Shown here in pieces: positions 1 through 8,391 of a DNA stretch of 64,000 bases. The position numbers and the translations under genes were made by a program. The notes under the pieces were generated by a model that was not told the DNA's origin, ran no database searches, and saw only the letters and a list, made by a program, of their open reading frames with translations. Within the stretch, counting starts at the first letter, position 1. Each line of letters starts with the position of its first letter. The DNA comes from Bradyrhizobium niftali (lineage in GTDB: Bacteria > Pseudomonadota > Alphaproteobacteria > Rhizobiales > Xanthobacteraceae), in assembly GCF_004571025.1 (NCBI RefSeq), contig NZ_SPQT01000003.1:355359-419358 (forward strand), written 5' to 3'.

Positions 1-108
1 AGCCTCATGAACCTGCCATCTGCCTATCAATCCATCACAGTCGGTCTTGTGCTGCTTTTTGCCGTCTACGCCGACCTGCGTAGCCGCGGCGGGAGGTTCG
101 GAGACTGA
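1..108 (+). CDS. C-terminal end of a sugar ABC transporter permease (RbsC/XylH family), partial
   Basis: Frame 1 is open from the window edge to a TGA at 106-108 and gives 35 residues. They contain a last hydrophobic helix (the stretch around TVGLVLLFAVYADLR) and a short basic tail, as expected for the end of an inner-membrane permease of the ribose/xylose type. The gene starts outside the window. A XylF-like binding protein follows 74 bases downstream on the same strand, which supports a sugar transporter operon. The assignment rests on the tail and the context only. Confidence 0.6.
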   Translation, partial: SLMNLPSAYQSITVGLVLLFAVYADLRSRGGRFGD

Positions 109-182
109 TCGAACCCGGAGCAATGCGGCGAAAACCACGTGACCATCGCCAACCTGATGCGGCCAACCCAAGGGAGAGAGAC

Positions 183-1220
183 ATGACGAAGGAAATCTAT
201 AGGAATGGCCTCGACCGTCGGCAGACGCTCGGCATCGCCGGGTCTGCACTGCTCGCTGCCGTTGTTGGTCTGAAGGCTGCTCAAGCACAAGGCAAAAGGC
301 TCAAGGTTGGATTGATCATGCCAAATTACGACCAGCTTCGCTGGAAGAATGCTGATCAGGCGTTTTTTGAAAAGCAAGCCGCCGCACTCGGTGTGGACGT
401 GTTTGCTCAAGCCTCCAATGCGTCGGAGTCGCTTCAGGCGAGCCAGGTTGAGAACATGTTGACGCAGGGCATCGATGTCCTCGTTCTGACTCCGGTAAAC
501 GCCAATGCGGCCAACGCATTGATCCGGAGAGCCAAGCAGGCGAATGTGCCGGTCATCAACTACAACTTTCTGATCAACAAAGGCGACGTCGTCTGCTTCC
601 TCGGCCGTGATGCCGTGGAGATGGGCGAGAAGATCGCGAAGGCTGCGGTTGAGAAACATCCAAAAGGCAAGTACGTGATCGCCGCCGGCGAGGAGGCCAC
701 GAGCGTTGCCAAGGAAACCCGCCAAGGCTTCCTCAACGTTCTTAAACCCTACGTAGAGAAGGGCGACATCAAGCTGGTGTCAGATCAGTTCAACAAGAAC
801 TGGTCGACCGATAGCGCGCGTGCGCAGGTCGAAAACGCTCTCACCAAGAATAACAATGATGTCGTCGCGGTTCTGTGCGGCAACGATGGCATTGCCTATG
901 GCGCGATTCAAGCCTTGCAGGCGCAGGGACTGGGAGGAAAGGTATTTGTGACCGGCGTTGATGCCGAGCCCCGCGCCCAGGAGCTCATCAAGCAGGGTCT
1001 GATGGGACTATCCAACTTCACGGCCTTCGACCAAATGGGAGTCGAGGCGGCCAAAGCGGCTTACGCTGTCGGAAACAGCAAGCCCATCGAGGCGAACGCT
1101 ACCGTGGATAACGGGCTCAAAGTCGTGCCCTGGATCAAGATCCTGAATTTCAATGTGACCAAGGAAAACCTGGACCAGGCTACAAAGGACTTCCCCTGGT
1201 GGTTCAACGCTAAGGCCTGA
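183..1220 (+). CDS. Periplasmic sugar-binding protein of an ABC transporter, XylF-like
   Basis: Predicted 345-residue periplasmic pentose/hexose-binding lipocalin-free receptor of the Peripla_BP_4 family. The N-terminus has a twin-arginine-like signal (DRRQTLGIAG, then an Ala/Leu-rich core ending AAQAQ). The mature part shows the XylF-style pattern of VGLIMPNYDQLRW, a SQVENMLTQGIDVLVLTPVN segment and a late GVDAEPRAQELI segment. I chose the ATG at 183 because AGGGAGAG precedes it at a normal distance; an in-frame ATG at 123 has no good ribosome site and would put 20 polar residues before the signal. It is the binding partner of the permease ending at 108. The sugar itself cannot be told from sequence; xylose-type is the closest family. 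Confidence 0.85.
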   Translation: MTKEIYRNGLDRRQTLGIAGSALLAAVVGLKAAQAQGKRLKVGLIMPNYDQLRWKNADQAFFEKQAAALGVDVFAQASNASESLQASQVENMLTQGIDVLVLTPVNANAANALIRRAKQANVPVINYNFLINKGDVVCFLGRDAVEMGEKIAKAAVEKHPKGKYVIAAGEEATSVAKETRQGFLNVLKPYVEKGDIKLVSDQFNKNWSTDSARAQVENALTKNNNDVVAVLCGNDGIAYGAIQALQAQGLGGKVFVTGVDAEPRAQELIKQGLMGLSNFTAFDQMGVEAAKAAYAVGNSKPIEANATVDNGLKVVPWIKILNFNVTKENLDQATKDFPWWFNAKA

Positions 1221-1336
1221 TCAGCGTCAGCGGCCTGTCGGGCGCTTTGCTACGACCAGTTAAAGCTCGTGTACGGGTGGCCGGCCTTCCGGTGGGCCAC
1301 TCTTCCTTCCACGCAGAACTAAACACGGAGGAAGCT

Positions 1337-2113
1337 GTGGCTTCTCATCCCAAGACGGGGGCAGCAACTCGTCTCCAGGACAGTATCGTGATCCAGCTAA
1401 GCGCCATGCTCAGGAGCATGCGAGTGGTAGACCTTTCGCCAACCCTGGAGCGAGGCATTCCCAATTGGCCAATGCATCCGCCACTCGTAATCGATAAGGC
1501 GCGGCTACGGAGACGCGACGGGTACTACTCCCAGCTTCTGATGATCTCGGAGCATACCGGTACTCATGTGGATGCGCCGGTCCATTTCCATGACGACTTA
1601 ATGCACATGTCGATCGATACATTTCCACCCGATATCCTGATCGCACCTGCGGTACTGTACGATTTTTCCAGCAAGCACATGCAGCCGGGCGATCTAGTGA
1701 CCTTGGATATGCTGAAAGCCTATGAGGACGAAAAAGGAGTTCAGATCGGCGAAGGTGAGATTCCGCTGATAAATTTTGGCTGGATGCAGCGCTTCTGGCG
1801 AACCGACGACGAAAGTACCTGGTTCGTAAAAAATGCTCCAGGAATTCGCGAAGATGCCATCATCTACTTCAAGGAGCGCGGCATTCGCGCGATCGGTTGC
1901 GATACCGTGGCCTGCGACATGGCCGTCCTCGACGGTGTCGGGCAGGAAACCACCGGACATACCACCCACTGGTTGCCCAACGGAATCCTGATCATCGAGA
2001 TGTTGACCAATCTGCATAAGCTCTCATTGCGCAGCCTATTCGTCGCCACCCCGCTCAAAATCAAGGAAGGATCTGGCTCGCCCATCCGCCCACTTGCCTT
2101 TTGCGAGGATTGA
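1337..2113 (+). CDS. Cyclase-family metal-dependent hydrolase (kynurenine formamidase-like fold)
   Basis: Predicted 258-residue soluble hydrolase of the cyclase family (PF04199), which includes bacterial kynurenine formamidase and isatin hydrolase. The family's metal-binding signature HTGTHVDAPVHFH is present near residue 75, and an acidic DTVACDM segment and a later HTTHWLPNGI segment match the second half of the fold. The start is a GTG at 1337 with GGAGG eight bases upstream; the longer frame from 1247 adds 30 residues with no ribosome site. It follows a sugar-binding protein, so it may open a lactone or amide in a sugar-acid path, but the substrate is not known. Confidence 0.75.
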   Translation: MASHPKTGAATRLQDSIVIQLSAMLRSMRVVDLSPTLERGIPNWPMHPPLVIDKARLRRRDGYYSQLLMISEHTGTHVDAPVHFHDDLMHMSIDTFPPDILIAPAVLYDFSSKHMQPGDLVTLDMLKAYEDEKGVQIGEGEIPLINFGWMQRFWRTDDESTWFVKNAPGIREDAIIYFKERGIRAIGCDTVACDMAVLDGVGQETTGHTTHWLPNGILIIEMLTNLHKLSLRSLFVATPLKIKEGSGSPIRPLAFCED

Positions 2114-2160
2114 GCCAGCCATGGCGCGAAGGTGGGGGCAAAAGGCTTGCGTCGTGACAA

Positions 2161-3060
2161 TCAGTGCATTGCCGGACTCCCGACCGCCTGCCTAAGCTGA
2201 CGCACGTCGCGGACGGGCGGTGCGCCGAACTGCCGAAGATATTCTCGACTGAATTGCGAGGCGCTTTCGTAACCGACGGCGAAGGCCACGTCGGATGCAC
2301 TACGGTCGCCAGCGAGCAGCAGTTGTCGCGCCTCCTGCAAGCGGATTTGCTTCTGATACTGGATCGGGCTGAGCCCGGTGAGCGCGACGAAGTGGCGATG
2401 CAGGCTGGCACGGCTCATGCCGCTTGCTTCGCACAAGGCCTCGATCCGCAGCCGCGTGTTGTGGTTTTCGCGGATCCATTCGACCGCACGCCGGATCCGG
2501 CCAAGCGCTCCCTCGGGCCGGGCGATATGGCGCAACAGGCGCCCCTGAGGTCCCTGCAAGAGACGATAGAGCAACTCGCGTTCAGCCATTGGGGCCAGGA
2601 CTGGGACGTCGCTCGGCGTGTCGAGCAACGCCAGCAGGCGGAGCAACGTGTCGCGAAGCGGGGGCGTCATTGGGTTGATCGCGATACCGCTGCCCGGCGC
2701 ATCGGCGTCGCGTATCAGCGGCATGGTGGACGCAATCTGCGCAAGCAGTGCAGGATCGAGGACGAGTGAGACTGCGACATACGGCCGGCCGTGGCCTGCA
2801 TCATGGATCTGGCCGCTCAGCGGCAAGTCCAGAGCGCTGACGAGATATTGCTCAGCATCGTAGCGGAGCAGATTGTCGTGGATCGTCACGTCCTTCGAGC
2901 CTTGCAGGATGAAGCAGATCATCGAGCGGTAGAGGCAGGGCGACGTGCCGGAGGTCGTCTGACCGACGCCGATCTCAAGGCGGGGGATCGGCGTCACGGT
3001 CATCCCCGATCGCGCGTGACGCAGGGCGAGGTCGAGATGTGGCTGAAGATGATCGGTCAT
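2161..3060 (-). CDS. AraC-family transcriptional regulator (AraC_N type)
   Basis: A 299-residue regulator with an N-terminal AraC_N ligand domain (roughly residues 20-170) and two C-terminal helix-turn-helix motifs (RLRIEALCEASGMSRASLHRHF, then the SASDVAFAVGYESASQFSREY half). The ATG at 3060 is preceded by AGGGGG; the frame continues upstream to 3285 but that part overlaps the divergent promoter. It is transcribed away from the GST at 3232. The 35-bp motif in the shared gap, also found upstream of the SDR at 5522, is the likely binding site. AraC_N regulators of this kind often control aldehyde or electrophile detoxification genes, which fits the neighbours. The inducer is unknown. Confidence 0.85.
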   Translation of the reverse strand: MTDHLQPHLDLALRHARSGMTVTPIPRLEIGVGQTTSGTSPCLYRSMICFILQGSKDVTIHDNLLRYDAEQYLVSALDLPLSGQIHDAGHGRPYVAVSLVLDPALLAQIASTMPLIRDADAPGSGIAINPMTPPLRDTLLRLLALLDTPSDVPVLAPMAERELLYRLLQGPQGRLLRHIARPEGALGRIRRAVEWIRENHNTRLRIEALCEASGMSRASLHRHFVALTGLSPIQYQKQIRLQEARQLLLAGDRSASDVAFAVGYESASQFSREYLRQFGAPPVRDVRQLRQAVGSPAMH

Positions 3061-3102
3061 GCCCCCTATATGGCATCGTTTGTTCTCCAAGGCAAAGCTC
3101 TT

Positions 3103-3137
3103 GAGACAATTGGGCAACAAGTTGAGAGTATCGGGCG
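3103..3137 (+). promoter_or_regulatory. Putative AraC operator, copy 1 of a 35-bp repeated motif
   Basis: The 35 bases from 3103 match 5378-5412 at 30 of 35 positions without gaps; the shared core includes GGGCAA and AAGTTGAG followed by GTATC. The copy lies between the divergent AraC gene and the GST start, 95 bases before the GST ATG. The second copy lies 110 bases before the SDR ATG. The same spacing and orientation argue for a common activator site, most simply that of the AraC protein. This is inference from repetition and position. Confidence 0.6.
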
Positions 3138-3231
3138 AGCGTACGACGCATGCGGGATCTATCTGGCTGGTATCGGACTGGCACCGCAGCGGCGGCGCCT
3201 CCGGCTGGATCATCTCGACGAAGGGCCGCCC

Positions 3232-3906
3232 ATGACCGACACTAGCCTCACCCTCATCAGCCACCCGCTCTGCCCGTTCGTCCAACGCGCCGCGATCACC
3301 CTTCTGGAAAAGGGGGTCCCGTTCGAACGGATCAACGTCGATCTGTCAGCCAAGCCTGACTGGTTCCTGGCGCTGTCGCCGACCGGCAAGGTGCCGGTGC
3401 TCAAGTTGCGCCAGCCCGACGGAGAGGATGCGGTCCTCTTCGAGAGCATGGTGATCTGCGAATATCTGAACGAAACGCAGGACGGTGCCTCGATGTACCC
3501 ACAGGATCCGCTCGCCCGCGCCCGGCACCGCGCATGGATCGAGTTCGCGACCCAGACCCTGACAGACGGCTGGCAGTTCCTCCACGCCGTCGACGCTCCG
3601 ACCGCCGACGCCCGGCGCACCGCGTTCCGCGACAAGCTGCATAAGTTGGAGGCGGAGCTGGGCGTAGGGCCGTATTTCGCCGGTACCGATTTCGGCATGG
3701 TCGATGCGGTCTATGCCCCGCTCTTCCGCTATTTCGGGATCATCAATCCGGCGGTGTCGCAGGCGGTCTTCGAGGGCCTGCCGCGCGTCTCAGCGTGGCG
3801 CGCAGCCCTGGCGGCGCGGCCGAGCGTCCAAGACGCCGTGGTGCCCGACTATGCCGACCGCTTCCGCAACCATCTGCGCCAGAACGGGGCGCTCGCCGCC
3901 GCCTGA
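3232..3906 (+). CDS. Glutathione S-transferase family protein
   Basis: A 224-residue cytosolic GST. The thioredoxin-like N-terminal domain has SHPLCPFVQRA (a Cys-Pro-Phe active-site region near residue 11), the cis-Pro strand KVPVLKL and the glutathione-binding ESMVICEYL (residues ~65-75). The helical C-terminal domain runs from about residue 90. The ATG at 3232 gives the normal family length; the frame is open upstream to 2791 but that part lies inside the AraC gene and promoter. It is the first gene of a set with the isochorismatase-fold hydrolase 67 bases downstream and carries the 35-bp motif upstream. Likely role: conjugation or reduction of an electrophile; substrate unknown. Confidence 0.85.
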   Translation: MTDTSLTLISHPLCPFVQRAAITLLEKGVPFERINVDLSAKPDWFLALSPTGKVPVLKLRQPDGEDAVLFESMVICEYLNETQDGASMYPQDPLARARHRAWIEFATQTLTDGWQFLHAVDAPTADARRTAFRDKLHKLEAELGVGPYFAGTDFGMVDAVYAPLFRYFGIINPAVSQAVFEGLPRVSAWRAALAARPSVQDAVVPDYADRFRNHLRQNGALAAA

Positions 3907-3973
3907 CGCCTGTCGCCTGTCGCCGGGTGCGGGACCGCGCCTAGCTATTCTTTTCCGACAGAGGACAAAACCT

Positions 3974-4588
3974 ATGACCGACATCGCAACCGGCAGGACC
4001 GAGAAGAGCGCCCTGATCCTTATCGAATATGTGAACGACTGGCTGGCCCCCACCGGCGGCATCAACGGCCAGTTCCAGGACCGAGAGCAGTTCGACACCG
4101 CCGTCGCCAATTCCAGGACAGTCCTCGCAGAAGCCCGCCACCGCGACGACATGGACGTAATCCACGTCTCTCTTCGGTTCGAGCCGACGTTCAAGGTGCT
4201 GGGCGAGGGCAAGTACAGCCTGCGCAAGCTGATACCCGTCTACGGCTCGTTTCTCGGCGAGCAGGCCGATTTCTTTCCCGGTTTCGAACCGCAGGACGGC
4301 GAATTTGTCGTAGGCGAGCGTCCCGGCGGCAGCAGCGCCTTCGCCGGGACGACGCTCGACAGCTACCTGCGCAACAACCGCATTTTCGACATCTACGTGA
4401 TGGGCTTCGCGCTCAGGCAGTGCGTGGAGTCGACGGTGCGCAACGCGCATGACCTCGGCTACCACACCAACGTCATTTACGACGCGTCGGCGGCTTTCAC
4501 CAGCGACCATGAGACCGCGTTCCTGAGCGACATCGCGCCGTTCTACGCCAACGCGATCACCACGCAGGATTTCCTGACGCACGCGTGA
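3974..4588 (+). CDS. Isochorismatase-fold cysteine hydrolase with altered catalytic residues
   Basis: A 204-residue protein of the isochorismatase-like hydrolase family. The nucleophile region GFALRQCVESTVRNAHDLGY is intact, with Cys150. The usual catalytic Asp of the first strand (Leu-x-x-x-Asp-x-Gln-x-x-Phe) aligns with Glu18 in ALILIEYVNDW, and the usual Lys before SAF aligns with a region reading GERPGGSSAF, where Arg116 is the only basic residue. The rest of the fold, including the AGTTLDSYLRNN helix, is normal. The start ATG is preceded by GAGGACAAAACCT. It lies in the AraC/GST/SDR set. It may be a hydrolase with a substituted triad or a non-hydrolytic relative; see findings. Confidence 0.75.
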   Translation: MTDIATGRTEKSALILIEYVNDWLAPTGGINGQFQDREQFDTAVANSRTVLAEARHRDDMDVIHVSLRFEPTFKVLGEGKYSLRKLIPVYGSFLGEQADFFPGFEPQDGEFVVGERPGGSSAFAGTTLDSYLRNNRIFDIYVMGFALRQCVESTVRNAHDLGYHTNVIYDASAAFTSDHETAFLSDIAPFYANAITTQDFLTHA

Positions 4589-4625
4589 CGCCCCTCATGC
4601 CCGGCACCACGACGGCAGTGCCGGC

Positions 4626-5202
4626 GATCGCGAGAGCGGGAGCTGGTTGACCGACGAGATCGCGCGCTAGCTCCGGACGGGGCATGCGCCCGGTCGCGGC
4701 GCGCCAGCGGATCGATGGCGGAGGTCGTGAGCCTGCCGCTGAGTAAGCTGACGCCGGGGATCTGTGCGCGATCGCGGTTTACCGCCGTTCGGTGCCGCCA
4801 AGGTTCTCCGACGCCGGCGCCAGGATCGACCCCACGCGGCCCGCACTCGCCGCCTCGACGCTCTACAGCCCGCCACCGGCCGAGGCACGAGGCGGGATCT
4901 AGGGGCCTGCGGCTCTACGAGGGCGCCTGTGCGAGCAGCCACGGCTGGAACGGCGAGGTTATCCAGACCACATCCCTCCGCAGCGCGCGGACGGTCAACT
5001 ACCCGGAGGCCACCAACCTCATCCAGGTGATCCTGCGCGGCTCGAGGATCCAGGCGTTCGAAGGGCAGCTGGCGATGCCGGCATTCGGCGCGTCCTAAAC
5101 CGATACCGGGGTGGCGCGATCCCAACCGCGTGTTCGCGCACTTCGGCAACAAGCGGCCGAGCGTCACGCCGGCCAAGATCGCGAAAGCGCGCAATGCCAG
5201 TC
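4626..5202 (+). pseudogene. Decayed cytochrome c subunit gene (alcohol/aldehyde dehydrogenase type)
   Basis: Pieces of a multihaem cytochrome c subunit can be read in successive plus-strand frames: SWLTDEIAR, a TAG at 4668-4670, LRTGHAPGRGA; then MAEVVSLPLSKLTPG; then after a frame change CAIAVYRRSVPPRFSDAG; then LYEGACASSHGW; then NLIQVILRGSR and LAMPAFGAS ending at a TAA (5096-5098) where the family has Tyr; then after another shift VFAHFGNKRPSVTPAKIAKA. The haem motif CxxCH reads Cys-Ala-Ser-Ser-His at 4928-4942, so the second haem cysteine is lost. At least three frameshifts and two stops make it non-functional. It sits between the isochorismatase-fold and SDR genes, so the set once included a membrane electron-transfer subunit. 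Confidence 0.75.
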
Positions 5203-5377
5203 CGTGGCGTCACTCACCGCGTTGCAGTCACATCTCTGAAGTGGCACTGACGGCCTCACTATCGCGCCCGCCGTCTACCCGACATCAGCGAACCGACCGA
5301 CATGACGCAGCGTGGACGAACGCGTCGCGTCTTGGCCACTCACGAGCAGCGCCTGCCCCGTCGTCGACCGGAAAGAT

Positions 5378-5412
5378 GAGACGATCGGGCAAGAAGTTGA
5401 GCGTATCCGGCG
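5378..5412 (+). promoter_or_regulatory. Putative AraC operator, copy 2 of the 35-bp motif
   Basis: Second copy of the motif at 3103-3137 (30 of 35 bases identical, no gaps), 110 bases before the SDR ATG at 5522. It shows that the SDR has its own promoter downstream of the decayed cytochrome gene. A downstream TATTTACCGGAT stretch corresponds to TATCTGGCTGGTAT after copy 1 and may hold the -10 region. Confidence 0.6.
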
Positions 5413-5521
5413 TGCTGACAGTCTGCGCGGCGCCTATTTACCGGATACCCGACGGGCTTGGCCGCGACCATGGCCGGCCCTGTGGGTCGTAGCAAAGATA
5501 TCAATCACAAGGACGATATAC

Positions 5522-6274
5522 ATGACGCGGCTCAATAGAAAGCGCACCCTCATCACGGGCGGCACAACGGGGATCGGCCTCGAAGCCGCCAAACAATTCC
5601 TGAACGAGGGCGCGCGCGTCATCGTGACGGGCAACAACCCTGATACAATCGCGCAGGCCAAGTCGGTCCTCGGCTCCGAGGTTCCCGTCATCAAGGCCGA
5701 CAGCGCGAGCGTCCAAGAGCAGCAGGCGCTTGCCGCCGCGGTGAAGGAGCGTTACGGCCAGTTGGACGTCGCCTTCCTCAACGCCGGCATCTCGATCTGG
5801 CAGCCGATCGAATCGTGGACTCCGGAGGTATTCGATCGGATCTTCGCGATCAATGTGAAGGGGCCGTACTTCCTGATTCAGGCGCTGCTGCCCGTCTTCG
5901 CCAATCCGGCGTCGGTCGTACTCAACACCTCGATCAGCGCGCATGTCGGCGCTGCCACCTCGTCGGTCTATGGGGCGACTAAGGCGGCCTTCCTCAACCT
6001 GTCGAAGACGCTGTCCGCCGAACTCCTGCAGCGCGGTATCCGGTTCAACGCGGTCAGCCCGGGCCCGATCGACACGCCCCTCTACGATAAGCTCGGCGTT
6101 CCCGATGCTTATCGCGAGCAGATCAACAAGGACATCATCGCAGGGATCCCGGCCGGTCGTTTCGGCAGCGCGGCGGAAGTCGCCAAGGCGGTTGTCTATC
6201 TCGCGTCCGACGACTCGGCATGGACGGTCGGCAGCGAGATCGTGGTCGACGGCGGGCGCATGCTGAACATGTGA
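5522..6274 (+). CDS. Short-chain dehydrogenase/reductase (SDR)
   Basis: A 250-residue classical SDR using NAD(P)H. It has the Rossmann signature TGGTTGIG (residues ~11-18), the NAG motif in FLNAGISIW, the catalytic Ser in NTSISAH and the YGATK catalytic Tyr/Lys pair, followed by the SPGPIDTPLYDK region and a C-terminal VGSEIVVDGG. The ATG at 5522 follows GGACGATATAC; the open frame reaches back to 5312 without a better start. It has its own copy of the 35-bp motif and so is probably co-controlled with the GST and isochorismatase-fold genes. Likely reduces or oxidises a carbonyl/alcohol in the same detoxification path; substrate unknown. Confidence 0.85.
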   Translation: MTRLNRKRTLITGGTTGIGLEAAKQFLNEGARVIVTGNNPDTIAQAKSVLGSEVPVIKADSASVQEQQALAAAVKERYGQLDVAFLNAGISIWQPIESWTPEVFDRIFAINVKGPYFLIQALLPVFANPASVVLNTSISAHVGAATSSVYGATKAAFLNLSKTLSAELLQRGIRFNAVSPGPIDTPLYDKLGVPDAYREQINKDIIAGIPAGRFGSAAEVAKAVVYLASDDSAWTVGSEIVVDGGRMLNM

Positions 6275-6304
6275 ACGAGCCGGTTGCACCTGCAACCGGC
6301 CAAG

Positions 6305-6351
6305 CCCGGCACCGGCGGGACAGCAACGATCCTGCCGACCCCGGTGCCGGG
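6305..6351. terminator. Hairpin between convergent genes
   Basis: A perfect 11-bp inverted repeat (CCCGGCACCGG and CCGGTGCCGGG) encloses a second partly paired stem (CGGCGGGA / TCCTGCCG, one mismatch). It lies between the SDR stop at 6274 and the dctP stop at 6526, which converge. There is no long T-run, so it may act in both directions as a factor-assisted terminator. Confidence 0.5.
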
Positions 6352-6525
6352 AGCTTTCCAAATTGCCGTAAGTCTTCGCCCTACGAAGCTATCTTAAACT
6401 TTGCGATACGCGATAATTGCGGCCGAACACGGGGACTTTCGCCAGTCTCTCAGGTTAATGGCGTGCCGCAATCAACCAACTCTGATCCTCTAAGATAGAT
6501 CGGATTTGGCCTGTTCGAGCAAGAC

Positions 6526-7542
6526 TCATTCGAGCTTGCCCGTCGATTCTTCAAGAAGAGCCCAAGCCTCTTCGCCAAAGTTCCTCCGCCACTTTTTATA
6601 GTAGCCGAACTTTGTCAAGGTTTCGCGGAATGGCGCAGGGTCAACGTCGTTGAAGACGAGGCCTTTGGCCGCGAGATCACCCCTGAGCGCCACGTTCTGC
6701 TTCGCGATCTCCTCGCGTTCGGCCATAGCATTTCTATTGACCATAGTCGCGACCTTGTCCCGGATATCCGCCGGAACGCTCTGCCAAGCACGACGATTGA
6801 TCAGCCACCACCAGCCGTCCCACATATGATTCGTGAGCGAACAATATTTCTGAACTTCGTACAATTTGGCGGCGGCGATGATGGCTGGTGGATTTTCCTG
6901 TCCGTCCACGACCTTCGTCTGAAGCGCTGAGTACACCTCGGCGAAATTGATCCCAGTCGGCGACGCGCCGAGCGCTTCGAAAAGCGAGGTCCACAGCGCG
7001 CTCACGGGCACTCGCATCTTGAGTCCGTGCAGATCCGCCGGCGTAACAATCGGCCGGACGCTGTTCGTGACTTGACGGAAGCCGTTGTCCCAAATCTTCT
7101 CCATTACGTCCAGGCCAGATTTGTTGATCTGGCCGCGCAGATGCTCACCAAGCTTGCCGTCGAGTGCGTTCCACAGGGTCGGATAGTCTTTCCAGGCAAA
7201 TCCAACGCCGTAAATGGCCGAGGACGGAATGAGCATCGATAAGATATTCACACCGGAGAGCGCGAAAAACTCCAGAGCACCGGAACGCAATTGCGAAAAC
7301 ATATCCGTATCGCCGCCGAGCTGATTGCTCGCGAAGACTTGCAATTCGAACCGGCCATCCGTCGCTTGCTTGATCTCGTCGGCTGCTTTACGCGCATACA
7401 CATTCAGCGGGTGCGTATCCGGCACATTGGTGCCGAGCTTGAACGTGAATTCGGCGGCCCTTGCGTATCGAAGCGGCACGGCTGCGGCGATCGTGGCCGA
7501 TGCTCCGAGAATAGCGAAGCTTCGGCGGGAAATCGATTGCAT
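6526..7542 (-). CDS. TRAP transporter substrate-binding protein, DctP family
   Basis: A 338-residue periplasmic receptor. The N-terminus has a twin-arginine-like leader (SISRRSFAILG, hydrophobic core, ARA). The DctP pattern follows: FKLGTNVPDTHPLN, the LGGDTDMFSQLRSG helix, the MRVPVSALW and FAEVYSALQTKVVDGQENPP segments; the conserved Arg near MRVP binds the carboxylate of substrates in this family. The ATG at 7542 has GGGAGGA upstream; a start 16 codons earlier would add a polar tail before the signal. It is the last gene of the leftward operon with the SDR, DUF1537 kinase, RuBisCO-like protein and fused DctQM. A sugar acid is the expected ligand. Confidence 0.9.
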   Translation of the reverse strand: MQSISRRSFAILGASATIAAAVPLRYARAAEFTFKLGTNVPDTHPLNVYARKAADEIKQATDGRFELQVFASNQLGGDTDMFSQLRSGALEFFALSGVNILSMLIPSSAIYGVGFAWKDYPTLWNALDGKLGEHLRGQINKSGLDVMEKIWDNGFRQVTNSVRPIVTPADLHGLKMRVPVSALWTSLFEALGASPTGINFAEVYSALQTKVVDGQENPPAIIAAAKLYEVQKYCSLTNHMWDGWWWLINRRAWQSVPADIRDKVATMVNRNAMAEREEIAKQNVALRGDLAAKGLVFNDVDPAPFRETLTKFGYYKKWRRNFGEEAWALLEESTGKLE

Positions 7543-7586
7543 AACTTTCCTCCCATCAATTGTGTTTTCTGAACAAGCCGCTCTGA

Positions 7587-8372
7587 TCAACTGTGTGGAA
7601 CCCCTTTACCGGGACCGAACATCAGGCCGGCGGATTGAAATCCGCCATCGACATTCAATGTATGGCCATGCACGTATCGCGCCTCGTCCGAACAGAGAAA
7701 AACGGCGGCATCGGCGATTTCTTCCGGCGTGCCATACCTTGTCATCGGGATGAGATAATTGTACGCCGCGCGTGTCGCCTGATCGTGCGCGAACTTGGCC
7801 ATTTCGGTTTCGATTGCGCCCGGCGCTATTGCATTGACGTTGATGTTGTACGGCGCCAATTCGACGGCCATTACCTTTGTCAGAAGCTCAAGACCGGCCT
7901 TCGCCGAGCCATAGGCCGTGCGGCCATTGCCTCCTCGTTGTCCCGAGAGCGAGGCGATGTTCACGATCTTTCCACCGCCACCTTTCACCATCTGACGTGC
8001 AGCCGCCTGCGCCACAAGGAATGCCCCAGTGAGATTGATGGAAATTATGCGATTCCAATCCTCGAGCTTGGTGTCGAGAAACGGCGTATTGCCGCCGACA
8101 CCGGCGTTATTCATGAGGATGTCCACTCGACCGAAAGTCTTAAGGGTCTCCTCCATCATCGCGTTCACCGACGCCTGATCGGCGACGTCGACTCCCACGC
8201 CGAGAGAACGCGCGTCTCCCGAGGTGATCGATTGCGCAGCGGCTTTCGCGCCCTCCACGTTCACGTCAGCGATGACGACTGCCGCACCCTCACGGGCGTA
8301 GGCTTGCGCGACGCACAGTCCAATGCCTCGGGCGCCGCCGGTGACGATGGCGACCTTATCTTTGAGCCTCAT
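7587..8372 (-). CDS. Short-chain dehydrogenase/reductase of the sugar-acid operon
   Basis: A 261-residue classical SDR: TGGARGIG nucleotide-binding motif (residues ~12-19), Asp-rich DVNVEGAKA strand end suggesting NAD preference, MNNAGVGG, IASLSGQRGG and YGSAKAG catalytic motifs, and HTLNVDGGFQ at the C-terminus. The ATG at 8372 follows GGGAGGG at the right spacing; the upstream in-frame ATG at 8414 overlaps the kinase end. It is 19 bases downstream of the kinase gene. In the proposed pathway it would oxidise a branched sugar acid to the 3-oxo compound used by the kinase. That step is inference from neighbours. Confidence 0.85.
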   Translation of the reverse strand: MRLKDKVAIVTGGARGIGLCVAQAYAREGAAVVIADVNVEGAKAAAQSITSGDARSLGVGVDVADQASVNAMMEETLKTFGRVDILMNNAGVGGNTPFLDTKLEDWNRIISINLTGAFLVAQAAARQMVKGGGGKIVNIASLSGQRGGNGRTAYGSAKAGLELLTKVMAVELAPYNINVNAIAPGAIETEMAKFAHDQATRAAYNYLIPMTRYGTPEEIADAAVFLCSDEARYVHGHTLNVDGGFQSAGLMFGPGKGVPHS

Positions 8373-8391
8373 GTATTCCCTCCCTGTTCGA

